The notes: generated by a model from the letters alone, not told the origin. A stretch of 64,000 nt of DNA from Fluoribacter dumoffii NY 23 (GCF_000236165.1 NZ_CM001373.1:1440777-1504776), one strand, 5' to 3'; shown: positions 1-9,612, numbered from the stretch's first letter. A program made the numbers and translations.

Positions 1-978
<978 letters not shown>

Positions 979-1068
979 TTAATTTTAAATTTTCAACCTT
1001 AATTTGGGTACTACAGTCTCCAAGTATGGTTGTGCATTACGATTGCCTTCCCTGAGGCTACGGTTTCA

Positions 1069-1509
1069 TTATGTTTTCAATTCTTTTTTAACTTGAGCAA
1101 TGGTATCCATTCCAAATCCACGATAGAGCAAAAAACGCTGCTGTTTTTGCAGTTCGTCGAAAGACAGATTGAGTTCCCCTTTACTTTTTTTATGCCAAAC
1201 ATCCAAAGCATAGGTCAACCAATTATCCTCTTCTTGCTGCAAGAATTGTTGTATTAATTCCCTATCTATCCCTTTACTACTTAATTCCTGGCTTATTTTT
1301 AAAGGCCCATAACCTTGGCGGATGCGTGAATGACAGTACGTTTCTACAAAACGTCGATCACTTTGTAAATCCAGGCGTTGGCATTCATCCAATGCTTTTT
1401 TTACTTCCGCTGCACTATATCCTTTTTTTTGTAATTTATCACAAAGCTCCAGTGCACTGTGTTCGCGCCTGGAGAGCAGGCGCATAGCACTAGTAAATGC
1501 TTTAGTCAT
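1069..1509 (-). CDS. recX: Regulatory protein RecX
   Basis: RecX binds RecA filaments and limits their extension and activity. The 146-residue product is helical, with the three-helix repeat pattern of the family ([19 protein letters not shown], then [20 protein letters not shown]). A longer in-frame start exists inside recA, but I chose the ATG at 1509. It lies in the last codons of recA, so the stop of recA and the start of recX share eight bases (ATGACTAA), and GAGG sits just upstream. This arrangement implies translational coupling, so RecX would be made in proportion to RecA. Length and synteny are normal. Confidence 0.93.
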   Translation of the reverse strand: MTKAFTSAMRLLSRREHSALELCDKLQKKGYSAAEVKKALDECQRLDLQSDRRFVETYCHSRIRQGYGPLKISQELSSKGIDRELIQQFLQQEEDNWLTYALDVWHKKSKGELNLSFDELQKQQRFLLYRGFGMDTIAQVKKELKT

Positions 1510-2548
1510 CAACTGCCTCAAATTCATCCGCACTGGCTGACGCAAGCATAGGCAATTTTTTCTCCAAGAGCTCCATGCGAATTTGCTGCTCAAGGGCTGC
1601 TGCAATTTGAGAGTTTTCTTTCAGATACAAGCGAACATTATCTTTGCCCTGGCCAATTTTTTCTCCTTTATAACTGTACCAAGCTCCGGATTTTTCGATC
1701 AGGTTGAGTTGGACACCCAAATTGATAATTTCGCTCTCGCGGGAAATCCCTTCATTGTATAAAATATCAAATTCCGTCATTTTAAAGGGTGGGGCTACTT
1801 TGTTCTTTACTACTTTAACTCGTGTTTCACTGCCTAGAATTTCTTCACCTTTCTTAATCGACCCAATACGACGGATATCTAAACGAACAGAAGCATAGAA
1901 TTTTAATGCGTTACCACCAGTAGTTGTTTCAGGGCTACCAAACATAACGCCAATTTTCATACGGATCTGGTTAATAAAAATAACTAGTGTGTTGGAGCGT
2001 TTAATATTAGCAGTCAATTTACGCAAAGCTTGTGACATGAGCCGCGCTTGTAAACCAACATGTGAATCCCCCATTTCCCCTTCAATTTCCGCTTTTGGGG
2101 TCAACGCAGCAACAGAGTCGACAATAATTACATCCACAGCCGCTGAGCGTACCAGCATATCGGTAATTTCCAGAGCTTGCTCCCCAGTATCTGGCTGAGA
2201 AACCAATAACTCATCTACATTAACACCCAGTTTTTGCGCATAGCTTGGATCTAATGCATGTTCTGCATCAATAAATGCAGCCGTACCACCCATTTTTTGA
2301 CACTCGGCAATAACTTGTAAGGTTAATGTGGTTTTACCAGAGGATTCAGGTCCATAAATTTCAACAATACGTCCTTTAGGTAAACCACCAATCCCTAATG
2401 CAATGTCTAGTCCTAAAGAGCCTGTTGAAATGGCTTCTATATCTCGGGAGACGTTGCTGTCACCCATACGCATCACTGATCCTTTACCAAATTGACGTTC
2501 AATTTGCGAGAGGGCAGCTGATAATGCTTTTTGTTTATTTTCTTCCAT
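1502..2548 (-). CDS. recA: Recombinase RecA
   Basis: DNA strand-exchange ATPase for homologous recombination and, in Legionella, natural transformation. The 348-residue protein has Walker A GPESSGKT, the Walker B region [12 protein letters not shown], loop L1 ([18 protein letters not shown]), loop L2 ([15 protein letters not shown]) and an acidic C-terminus (EFEAVDD). An upstream in-frame ATG would add 20 hydrophobic residues unlike any RecA; the ATG at 2548 gives the usual MEENKQKAL start, with GGA seven bases upstream. No LexA operator of the form CTGT-N8-ACAG is visible before the gene, consistent with reports that Legionella lacks LexA. It overlaps recX by eight bases. Confidence 0.98.
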   Translation of the reverse strand: MEENKQKALSAALSQIERQFGKGSVMRMGDSNVSRDIEAISTGSLGLDIALGIGGLPKGRIVEIYGPESSGKTTLTLQVIAECQKMGGTAAFIDAEHALDPSYAQKLGVNVDELLVSQPDTGEQALEITDMLVRSAAVDVIIVDSVAALTPKAEIEGEMGDSHVGLQARLMSQALRKLTANIKRSNTLVIFINQIRMKIGVMFGSPETTTGGNALKFYASVRLDIRRIGSIKKGEEILGSETRVKVVKNKVAPPFKMTEFDILYNEGISRESEIINLGVQLNLIEKSGAWYSYKGEKIGQGKDNVRLYLKENSQIAAALEQQIRMELLEKKLPMLASASADEFEAVDD

Positions 2549-2793
2549 AATATTTTCCAGGTAGTTATGCAAGGGTAAAATTATCACACAGATAGGAACA
2601 AGCAGCAAACTGATTCACCGGATTAAAAGAGTTTTTTTGAACAGATTAAAACCAGCAAAGGTGATTCTGTATTTTTAAGTATGCAACCTTTATTGAGTCG
2701 AAATATTAGATTAAATTATTTCGCACACACATCCCCACTTAACATTCGTTGATAGGGAAAATCTCCCGCCCTTCAAATCAAAACAAATACAAA
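2549..2793. other. recA upstream region, no gene seen
   Basis: AT-rich spacer between recA (minus) and a small plus-strand gene. I see no protein-like reading frame, no LexA box and no clear hairpin. It must hold the recA promoter, but I cannot place it with confidence. Confidence 0.4.
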
Positions 2794-2823
2794 TTGATTG
2801 GGTATTGCTCATTATGTTATAAT
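2794..2823 (+). promoter_or_regulatory. Sigma-70 type promoter of the small gene at 2858
   Basis: TTGATT at 2794-2799 and a perfect TATAAT at 2818-2823 are 18 bases apart. The predicted transcript would start near 2830, about 28 bases before the ATG at 2858. Confidence 0.6.
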
Positions 2824-2857
2824 ATGATAATCCTGTATTTTTTAAGTGACGTATCTT

Positions 2858-3073
2858 ATGCAAAGCAAAAATGAACTACTGTCGCCAGTTACTAATATCC
2901 TATCTACTTCATTATACGCAGCTCGGGTAGTAGTGAATATTTCCAATGTCTCTAAGCATCTCTTTTTTCCTACACAAGAAGAATCAAGATTGAATGTTAC
3001 TACCCGCTTTCAACAGGAAGAGAAAAAAAGAATGCAACAGGTAGCTGAGGATTTATACGTGGTTTTAAAATAA
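2858..3073 (+). CDS. Small hypothetical protein (71 aa)
   Basis: I do not recognise this protein. It starts MQSKNELLSPVTNILST, has a short hydrophobic stretch (SLYAARVVVNISNVS) and ends in a charged helix (FQQEEKKRMQQVAEDLYVVL). The helical pattern resembles small phasin-like or membrane-associated proteins, but that is only an impression. A good promoter directly upstream supports expression. A GTG at 2846 could add four residues; neither start has a strong ribosome site. It is placed between pncC and recA on the opposite strand, so it is not part of their transcription unit. Confidence 0.5.
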   Translation: MQSKNELLSPVTNILSTSLYAARVVVNISNVSKHLFFPTQEESRLNVTTRFQQEEKKRMQQVAEDLYVVLK

Positions 3074-3105
3074 ATAAGGAATGGATTTTTAATATCAGTG
3101 CTGCC

Positions 3106-3597
3106 CTATTGAGTCATTTTGATATAGGAAAGAATGCCTGATAAAGCTTCCTGGCATGCGGCCAAGCGTATTGTTTGCCGATTTCCAGTGAACTGTTTTA
3201 GCACCACTTTAGGTTTTCTGTCTCGGGCTACCCATCCTAAATAAACAGTGCCTACAGGTTTCTCAAGGCTACCTCCATCTGGACCTGCAATCCCTGTAAC
3301 CGATACAGCAATATGCCCCGCACTGTGGTGTAAGGCGCCAGTTGCCATAGCTTGAGCCACAGGTTCACTAACTGCCCCATATTTCTCGATTAATTGCTTG
3401 GGTACGGATAATAAATCCTCTTTGGCCCGGTTACTGTATGTCACATATCCTCGTTCAAACCAAACTGAACTCCCGGGAATTTCCGTAAGGGAACTTGCAA
3501 TTAGGCCGCCAGTACATGACTCAGCAGTAACCAGTTGCCAATTATTTTTTTTTAAAATAGCAGCAATTTCTTTGATTAGAGGTTCAAAGGAGCTCAT
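3106..3597 (-). CDS. pncC: CinA C-terminal-type nicotinamide-nucleotide amidase (PncC)
   Basis: Deamidates nicotinamide mononucleotide to nicotinic acid mononucleotide, recycling the pyridine ring released by DNA ligase and other NAD consumers. The 163-residue protein has the family signatures VTAESCTGGLIASSLTEIPG near residue 23 and SVTGIAGPDGG near residue 98, and no N-terminal CinA competence domain. This stand-alone form is typical of gammaproteobacteria, where it sits just before recA, as here. The start at 3597 gives the normal N-terminus. The C-terminus is complete. Function rests on family membership. Confidence 0.9.
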   Translation of the reverse strand: MSSFEPLIKEIAAILKKNNWQLVTAESCTGGLIASSLTEIPGSSVWFERGYVTYSNRAKEDLLSVPKQLIEKYGAVSEPVAQAMATGALHHSAGHIAVSVTGIAGPDGGSLEKPVGTVYLGWVARDRKPKVVLKQFTGNRQTIRLAACQEALSGILSYIKMTQ

Positions 3598-3615
3598 AAA
3601 TACACCAGAATTTAT

Positions 3616-3646
3616 CCTGGGCTTAGGGTTTTCGCCTTTACCCAGG
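3616..3646. repeat. Intergenic hairpin between the small lipoprotein gene and pncC
   Basis: CCTGGG at 3616-3621 pairs with CCCAGG at 3641-3646, with a smaller GG/CC helix inside the loop. No T-run follows on the minus strand, so it is a weak terminator at best and may be an mRNA end or processing structure. Confidence 0.35.
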
Positions 3647-3654
3647 TGAAAGAA

Positions 3655-3825
3655 TTAGTGTTGTGTTTGATTTTGATTTGTTTCAGCAGGTTGACTTGGT
3701 GCAGGTTGTGTTGTTGTAGTGGTATCAGTTGTTCCTGCAGTAGGTTGCTTGTTGTTTTCCTGGCCACATGCCGTTAAAGCAAGTGCTAAAAAGCCAGTTG
3801 CTGCAATTATAGCGATACGTTTCAT
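3655..3825 (-). CDS. Small lipoprotein, Thr/Gln/Pro-rich (56 aa)
   Basis: A short gene. The N-terminus MKRIAIIAATGFLALALTAC is a typical lipoprotein signal, with the lipobox LTAC and Cys20 as the lipidation site. The mature 37 residues are low complexity (a run of Thr, then Pro, Gln and Asn), suggesting a flexible tether rather than an enzyme. GGGAGA sits a few bases before the ATG at 3825. It lies 125 bases beyond the amidotransferase gene on the same strand and could be read from the same transcript or stand alone. No Asp follows the Cys, so outer-membrane sorting is expected. Function unknown. Confidence 0.75.
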   Translation of the reverse strand: MKRIAIIAATGFLALALTACGQENNKQPTAGTTDTTTTTQPAPSQPAETNQNQTQH

Positions 3826-3950
3826 TTCATTCTCCCTAAAAAGATTAATATTTTTTTAAATCCCCTTTGATTCTAGCAAATAAATTTAAATACAACCATG
3901 ACCTATTGATATTTCTATAAAAAACTTGAGACTGGAAGCCCTTCATAATA

Positions 3951-4652
3951 TTAAACGCTCAAAAAATTAACAATCCATTGAGCAAATACGCTGTCATTAC
4001 AGGATTGCTGTAATGACTTTAATCCCTCCTCTGTTAATTTTTTACCTAGTCTGTGTTTACGAATTTCAATTAGCGCTTGTATGTAATTTTTGCTGTACTC
4101 AGGATGGCCTTGTACCGTCATCAGATTATTGCCAATTTGCAACATGTAAAATGGACAAAAATCACTTGCCGCCAAAACCTCTGCATCTGAAGGCAGAGCT
4201 ACAACTTGATCCTGATGACTAACCGTCATGCTTAGGTCCTCCAGAGGGGGTATCATCCATGATTTGTGTTGAACCATTTTATTGGTTGCTACGCCAATTC
4301 CCCATCCTTTAGGTGATTTAACAACCTTACCACCTAACGCTTTTGCAATAAGCTGGTGACCAAAACAGATTCCTATAGCTTTTTTCTCAGCCACATGAAG
4401 ATGCCGCACAAAATCCTCAAGTGCAGTAATCCATGGAAGATCATCATTAACCCCATAACGGCTCCCGGTGATGATGTACGCATCAGCACTATGAATATGG
4501 GTTGGGAATTCATTATGGCGAACATCATAAACAGTAAAGCTCAAATCAGGTTTCGCTTTTTGCAATAGTTTGTTATACATTTCCGCATAAGTGCCAAATT
4601 GCCCAAGCAATTCTGTATCTACCTGGTCGCATTGCAAGATTCCGATCTTCAT
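3951..4652 (-). CDS. Class I glutamine amidotransferase family protein (candidate gamma-glutamyl hydrolase)
   Basis: A 233-residue stand-alone class I amidotransferase domain. The nucleophile elbow is GICFGHQL with Cys96, and the other triad members are His183 and Glu185 in GHPEY. It is shaped like the glutaminase half of GMP synthase but has no synthase partner. The ATG overlaps the stop of the alcohol dehydrogenase gene by four bases (ATGA), so the two are translationally coupled. With a GS-like ligase, an aldehyde dehydrogenase and an alcohol dehydrogenase upstream, I infer that it hydrolyses a gamma-glutamyl amide at the end of an amine-degrading route. It is not the PuuD-type peptidase in detail. 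Substrate not known. Confidence 0.85.
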   Translation of the reverse strand: MKIGILQCDQVDTELLGQFGTYAEMYNKLLQKAKPDLSFTVYDVRHNEFPTHIHSADAYIITGSRYGVNDDLPWITALEDFVRHLHVAEKKAIGICFGHQLIAKALGGKVVKSPKGWGIGVATNKMVQHKSWMIPPLEDLSMTVSHQDQVVALPSDAEVLAASDFCPFYMLQIGNNLMTVQGHPEYSKNYIQALIEIRKHRLGKKLTEEGLKSLQQSCNDSVFAQWIVNFLSV

Positions 4653-5872
4653 AATTCCCCTAAGGTGCCCTCTGCCAACCTGATTGCCACAGTTCCCAAG
4701 TGATGCTTATAATCCCCATGTATGGCAGCGGTTAGAATATTTTTGTATTGCTGCTCAGTGAAAAGAATTGGATTACTTTGAGCTGATGGGTCTTCCGTCG
4801 CCATAATTGCTATACGGCCCAAATCCCGCGCATCAATTCCAATTTCTGACAAGCTGTGTTCAATGCCTAATTTCTCACGCAATTGCAAAATCCAGTCTAA
4901 AAATCCATCAAATCCATTATCGATGTCCAGGTAACTTGCCAAACGAATTATTTTTTGTTCAATTTCAGACCGATTCGCTTGCAATACATAAGGCATAAGA
5001 ATGGCATTTAGTCTGCCGTGATGAGCGTCATATATTGCTCCCAAAGGATGTGCAAGAGCATGCATTGCACCCAAGCCACGCTGAAAAGCGGTAGCGCCCA
5101 TCATGGAGGCAACAAGCATTTGAGTTCTTGCGTCCAAATCATTTCCATTTTGAATTACTCGTGGTAGATGTTTTTTAATTAAACGTATTCCTTCGAGGGC
5201 AATTCCTTCCGCCATTGGATGATAATTGGGAGCCGAATAGGCTTCCAGACAATGAGATAATGCATCCATACCTGTTGCTGCGGTAATCTGTAGAGGTAAA
5301 GCAACGGTTAATTCAGGGTCCAGGATAACTATAGAGGGTATCATTTTGGGATGAAAAATAATCTTTTTTCGTTGTTGTTGCGTATCAGTGATCACCGAAG
5401 CCCGTCCAACCTCTGAACCGGTACCGGCAGTACTGGGCAAGGCAATAACAGGTGCTATATGGGTAACATTCACACGCTGCCAATTATCACCTACGTCCTC
5501 AAAATCCCATAAAGAGCGATTTTGTCCCACCATTAGGGCGATCGCTTTGGCCGCATCCAAAGCAGATCCTCCTCCAAAAGCGATAACACCATCATGGCGT
5601 CCATTTCGATAAGCATCAACACCAGCCAAAACGTTCTCACCTGTAGGATTCGCTTTGATATCCGCAAATAAAGCACATTGTAAACCGGCCTCCTGACAGC
5701 GGATTAATGCCGTTTCAATCATGGGTAATTTTGCCAGGTTATTGTCTGTAACTAGTAAGGGAGATTTTATTCCCAGGCTAGAACACGCCTCAATAAGTTC
5801 TCGTGCCCGCCCGGCTCCTACTTTGATTGAAGTGGGGTAGTTCCAGTTCGCCTTTAATAATAAAGTGCTCAT
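4649..5872 (-). CDS. Iron-containing alcohol dehydrogenase
   Basis: A group III NAD(P)-dependent alcohol dehydrogenase, 407 residues. It has the GGGSALDAAKAIA dinucleotide site near residue 100 and the family metal ligands in order: Asp203 and His207 (GMDALSHCLE), His271 (GAMHALAHPLG) and His285 (DAHHGRLNA). The two last histidines are 14 apart, as in FucO. It lies 15 bases after the aldehyde dehydrogenase gene and overlaps the amidotransferase gene by four bases. In this context it probably oxidises an alcohol group, perhaps on a gamma-glutamylated amino alcohol, to the aldehyde for the neighbouring dehydrogenase. Substrate is inference; the family is certain. Confidence 0.93.
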   Translation of the reverse strand: MSTLLLKANWNYPTSIKVGAGRARELIEACSSLGIKSPLLVTDNNLAKLPMIETALIRCQEAGLQCALFADIKANPTGENVLAGVDAYRNGRHDGVIAFGGGSALDAAKAIALMVGQNRSLWDFEDVGDNWQRVNVTHIAPVIALPSTAGTGSEVGRASVITDTQQQRKKIIFHPKMIPSIVILDPELTVALPLQITAATGMDALSHCLEAYSAPNYHPMAEGIALEGIRLIKKHLPRVIQNGNDLDARTQMLVASMMGATAFQRGLGAMHALAHPLGAIYDAHHGRLNAILMPYVLQANRSEIEQKIIRLASYLDIDNGFDGFLDWILQLREKLGIEHSLSEIGIDARDLGRIAIMATEDPSAQSNPILFTEQQYKNILTAAIHGDYKHHLGTVAIRLAEGTLGEL

Positions 5873-5887
5873 TTCATGAATTCCTTT

Positions 5888-7279
5888 CTAGTCGCCAGTT
5901 TTTAAATGAAAAGACTTGGGTCGCGTTAATACCTCATATCCTATAGAAGAAAGCGTACATCCCCGTCCAGAATGTTTAACCCCTGCCCAGGCTAAAGCCG
6001 GATCCAGATAATCGCATCGATTGATAAAAAATGTGCCAGTGTCAAGTTGTTCCCCAATAGCGATTCCCGCCTCTATATCTTGAGTAAAAACGGTTGCGGT
6101 CAAACCGTACTTGCTGTCATTCATTAAGGAAATCGCTTCCTCATCACTATCCACAGGCATAATGCCAACCACTGGACCGAATGTTTCTTCAGTCATAATT
6201 CTCATTTCATGGTTTACTTCTGTTAAAATTTGGGGGGCCATATAGGCGGAGCCAGGTTTGTCCCATATAAATTTTTGGGGGTCGATATGGGCCACAGCAC
6301 CTTGGGTTAACGCCTCCTGGATCTGGGCACGAACAAATTCCGCTGCAGAGGGTCGGACAAGTGGTCCTAAAGTGGTCTCCGGATCATCTGGGCGCCCAAG
6401 CTTATATTGCATCACTAGGGATACTGCTTTACCGAGAAATCGATCGTATATATTTTTATGAACATATATACGCTCTATACCGCAGCAAGATTGACCCGAG
6501 TTAAAGAAAGCCCCATCCATAAGTGCTTCTACCGCTTTATCAATATCTGCATCAAACCGGACATAACCCGGATCTTTTCCTCCGAGCTCAAGACCAATAC
6601 TCAAGAAACTCCCTGCAGTTGCTCGTTCGACCATCCCTCCTCCCGCCACAGAACCCGTGAAAGCAACGTGGTTTATTGCGGGATGCTTCAACACTTTTTC
6701 CGTGTCTGGGTGAGTTAAATCCAGATACTGGAAAACCCCTTCCGGGAGATTAGCTTCTTTAAATGCCTGGGCAAAGCGTTCTGCAACCAGAGGTGTTTGT
6801 GCGGAATGTTTCAGTAAAACAACATTGCCTGCCATTAGAGCGGGAATAATTGAATTCACTGCTGTCAGATAAGGATAATTCCAGGGGGCAATTACAAAAG
6901 CAAGCCCTAGCGGTTCTCGTTTAATGTATCGAATAAATCCCGTTTTTGCAGGTAGCGTAAGTGGCGCAAGTGCTTCTTTTGCTGCGGAAATCATATAGCG
7001 AGCACGCTCCTCCAGGCCGTTTATCTCTCCAGCAGCATAGCGTATCGGTCTTCCCATTTGCCAACAAATTTCCCAGGCAATCTCTTCTTTATTCGCTACC
7101 AGAACATCCACGGCAAGATTGCAATAGCGTTCCCGAACAGCCAACGGCGTATTGGCCCACTGTTTTTTTGCCTTTAATGCACAGGCGAGAGCAAACTCGA
7201 TCTCCTTGTCCTTTGCAAAGGGACGCTCTAAGTAGAGCGAATTATCTATAGGGGAGTAAGTTTTCAAAGTATCAGTCAT
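5888..7279 (-). CDS. Aldehyde dehydrogenase family protein
   Basis: NAD(P)-dependent oxidation of an aldehyde to a carboxylate. The 463-residue protein carries the family residues Asn134 (APWNYPY), Glu231 (ELGGKDPG) and the catalytic Cys265 (NSGQSCCG), plus EETFGPVV near the C-terminus. I chose the ATG at 7279; a TTG four codons earlier is possible but sits too close to the only GGA. It is 18 bases after the GS-like gene and 15 before the iron alcohol dehydrogenase, so all four genes look like one operon. Expected substrate in context: a gamma-glutamyl amino aldehyde. Related to succinate-semialdehyde and gamma-glutamyl-aminobutyraldehyde dehydrogenases. Confidence 0.92.
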   Translation of the reverse strand: MTDTLKTYSPIDNSLYLERPFAKDKEIEFALACALKAKKQWANTPLAVRERYCNLAVDVLVANKEEIAWEICWQMGRPIRYAAGEINGLEERARYMISAAKEALAPLTLPAKTGFIRYIKREPLGLAFVIAPWNYPYLTAVNSIIPALMAGNVVLLKHSAQTPLVAERFAQAFKEANLPEGVFQYLDLTHPDTEKVLKHPAINHVAFTGSVAGGGMVERATAGSFLSIGLELGGKDPGYVRFDADIDKAVEALMDGAFFNSGQSCCGIERIYVHKNIYDRFLGKAVSLVMQYKLGRPDDPETTLGPLVRPSAAEFVRAQIQEALTQGAVAHIDPQKFIWDKPGSAYMAPQILTEVNHEMRIMTEETFGPVVGIMPVDSDEEAISLMNDSKYGLTATVFTQDIEAGIAIGEQLDTGTFFINRCDYLDPALAWAGVKHSGRGCTLSSIGYEVLTRPKSFHLKTGD

Positions 7280-7297
7280 GATTTCTAACAATCCAGG

Positions 7298-8671
7298 TTA
7301 AATAATTTCAAAGTAACGATCCAATTCCCAATCGGTAACATGGCGTCGAAACTCCCGCTCTTCCCATTCACGAGAAGCTGCAAAATGCTCGACAAAAGGC
7401 TCCCCAAACAGAGTCTGGGCAGCTTTTGATTTCCTGAGCCGAGCAGCAGCCTCCCACAAGGTTTGGGGCAATGCCAGCTCTGGTTGATGCGGTTGCGTAT
7501 ATGAATTTCCTCTGATTTCAGGATAGGGTTCCAGTTCATGTTCAATTCCATATAGCCCCGAACCTAAGGCTGCAGCCAAAGCTAAATAAGGATTAGAATC
7601 GGCAGAGCCCAGGCGATATTCCACCCGCTGCGACTTTTCATTTCCTGGAATAACACGTAATGCTGTTGTACGATTCTCAACCCCCCATGTCGCATCAGTT
7701 GGGGCCCAATATCCCGGGATAAGGCGGGAAAAGCTGTTGACCGTCGGGGATACCATCGCTAAAAACTCTGGCATCAGTTTTTGTTGCCCAGCTACGAAAT
7801 GTCTTTGAATTTTACTCATGCTATGGTTCATCGTGGGATCGTAAAACGCGCTCTCCCTACCATTTTTGAAACGTAAAGAGAGATGGATATGGCCACTTTG
7901 TCCTGGATAATCGGGTGACCATTTAGCCATGAAAGTTGCTAATTTATTATTTCGTTGCGCTAAAACCTTCATAAAAGTTTTAAACAATGCTGCCTTGTCT
8001 CCAGCTTCTGTCGCTTTATCAACAGCCAAAGCAGCTTCGATTACCCCAGGACCGGTTTCCGCATGCAAACCTTCAATAGGAAAATCCATACTTTCGCTCA
8101 TATTGAGAATTTGATGATATAAGTCCGCATGCACGGTGTTGCGAATTATTGAGTACCCGAAAAAATCGGGTGTCATCGGTTTTAAATCACGGTAGCCTTT
8201 GGAACGGATAGTGTCTGGCGTTTCATCAAACATAAAAAATTCGTATTCCAATGCCGCATAGACATCAAACCCCATGGCATCTGCTTTATTAACCACCCGG
8301 CGAAGCAAGGCGCGTGGACATAGTTTTTCTGCTTCTCCAGAAAATTCAGCCATGAATAGCAGCTGATTCTCTTCAAAAACAAGATTACGGCAGGTTTCCG
8401 GCAGAATGCGTACGGATGTATCAGGATACCCTGTATGCCAACCCGTATATTTGCCATTATCATACAGTTTATCTTTCGAATCCCATCCAAGAATCACATC
8501 ACAAAAAGAAAAACCATTCTCCAGGGCCGAGAAGAATTTATTACGGCTCATATATTTGCCGAGCATGACCCCGTCTACATCAAATAAGCCCACTTTGACA
8601 TGAGAAAGCTGACGCTCTTCAACAACTTGTTTTGCATCTTCAATGGTTTTGACATCCTTTGGGGTTAACAT
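7298..8671 (-). CDS. Glutamine synthetase-like gamma-glutamyl amide ligase
   Basis: ATP-dependent ligase of the type III glutamine synthetase-like group (PuuA, IpuC, GlnA4 relatives) that couples glutamate to an amine. The 457-residue protein has the metal-binding ALEYEFFMFDE (Glu142, Glu144), HAETGPGVIEAAL (Glu205, Glu212), GQSGHIHLSL (His261), NRTTALRV and RVEYRLGSADSNPY. The NLYDLP-type adenylylation tyrosine segment of true GlnA is absent, arguing against an ammonia-assimilating role. AAAGGA eight bases before the ATG at 8671 decides the start; an ATG at 8689 has no ribosome site. First gene of the four-gene amine cassette. The amine substrate cannot be read from sequence. Confidence 0.88.
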   Translation of the reverse strand: MLTPKDVKTIEDAKQVVEERQLSHVKVGLFDVDGVMLGKYMSRNKFFSALENGFSFCDVILGWDSKDKLYDNGKYTGWHTGYPDTSVRILPETCRNLVFEENQLLFMAEFSGEAEKLCPRALLRRVVNKADAMGFDVYAALEYEFFMFDETPDTIRSKGYRDLKPMTPDFFGYSIIRNTVHADLYHQILNMSESMDFPIEGLHAETGPGVIEAALAVDKATEAGDKAALFKTFMKVLAQRNNKLATFMAKWSPDYPGQSGHIHLSLRFKNGRESAFYDPTMNHSMSKIQRHFVAGQQKLMPEFLAMVSPTVNSFSRLIPGYWAPTDATWGVENRTTALRVIPGNEKSQRVEYRLGSADSNPYLALAAALGSGLYGIEHELEPYPEIRGNSYTQPHQPELALPQTLWEAAARLRKSKAAQTLFGEPFVEHFAASREWEEREFRRHVTDWELDRYFEII

Positions 8672-8854
8672 AGCATATTCCTTTGCCATTTCAATTATAA
8701 GTAATTGATAATATACCAGGATTCACTATTGAGGCTAGGGGTAGTTATCATGCCTTGAAAGAGAGAATTCTACAAAAATAATTGCTCCTTATTTATCCCT
8801 ATGCTAAGGTTTCAATGCCCTTATACAACCCATCACCCAAAATAAAAATACATT

Positions 8855-9553
8855 ATGTCTAACTGCTTCGAGGTTTCCCAATCTTTGCATTATTTTCTTC
8901 ATAAAGCCGATTCGGATTACCGGCACTCTATAAGCTCTATTCCTTTATTCGACTCCAAAAAAACATGGAGCTGGAACTCTGAGCAAAAAAAAGTTTTTGC
9001 TGCAATTTTTTATCATTTAAGGGGTCATTTTATTGATTTTGCCTGGTACATTGCCAATTTTACCTGTAACCACTCCACTAAAAAAATAATTTTGGATAAT
9101 ATTTATGAAGAATTGGGCATAGGAACCCGCTTTTCCCATGAGATGCTCTTTGAACGTTTCGCCAAGGAGTGTGGGGTAAATATTCATGATGAGATTGTCA
9201 ATGAAACCAATTATCTGCCCTTTGCAAGAAAATTCAATAAAGGACATCTGCGCTGGCTTTCAGAACATGATGAAGAGGAAAGAATAGCTGCTTTTGCCGC
9301 TTATGAGCGCCTTGATAATCTGGATTACTCATACCTGGTTCAAATGGCCAAGTCGATTAATTTATCTCAGCATGCCTGTACTTTTTTTAAAGTACACGCA
9401 CACGTAACCCATTTTGATTCAGCCCTGGAATTAATCCTTCCGATATGGGAAACCAATCCGGAGAAAATAATCCAATCATTTCAGTTCATCTATACACATC
9501 AAAATCAAATGTGGCGTGACTTGTCAGCCCATGTATTCGCCCTGCCCGCTTAA
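8855..9553 (+). CDS. TenA/heme-oxygenase-fold iron-containing redox protein
   Basis: A 232-residue all-helical protein resembling the heme-oxygenase-like diiron group (CADD, UndA and relatives). Candidate metal ligands lie in the helices typical of the group: Glu85/Glu86 and His95 (IYEELGIGTRFSHEMLFERF), Glu151 (FAAYERLDNLDY) and the cluster His181, His183, His186, Asp188 (FFKVHAHVTHFDS). Members use iron and oxygen to oxidise fatty acids, amino acids or themselves. It is divergent from the amine cassette, with 183 bases between the starts, so a shared control region is possible. It could instead be a TenA-like thiaminase relative, but the acidic and histidine pattern favours iron. Confidence 0.65.
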   Translation: MSNCFEVSQSLHYFLHKADSDYRHSISSIPLFDSKKTWSWNSEQKKVFAAIFYHLRGHFIDFAWYIANFTCNHSTKKIILDNIYEELGIGTRFSHEMLFERFAKECGVNIHDEIVNETNYLPFARKFNKGHLRWLSEHDEEERIAAFAAYERLDNLDYSYLVQMAKSINLSQHACTFFKVHAHVTHFDSALELILPIWETNPEKIIQSFQFIYTHQNQMWRDLSAHVFALPA

Positions 9554-9612
9554 TTCAAATTACATGAGGATGCATTGTGCACAGTGGAGTTCAAACCCGA
9601 AAGTAAATGGAC

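Noticed and set aside
1510-1605. Longer N-terminus for RecX
   Set aside because: The extra residues are recA read in another frame; the coupled ATG at 1509 has a ribosome site and gives a normal RecX.
2549-2608. Longer N-terminus for RecA with a hydrophobic start
   Set aside because: No RecA has such an extension; the ATG at 2548 matches the family.
3951-4652. GMP synthase (guaA)
   Set aside because: Only the amidotransferase domain is present; the ATP pyrophosphatase and dimerisation domains are missing.
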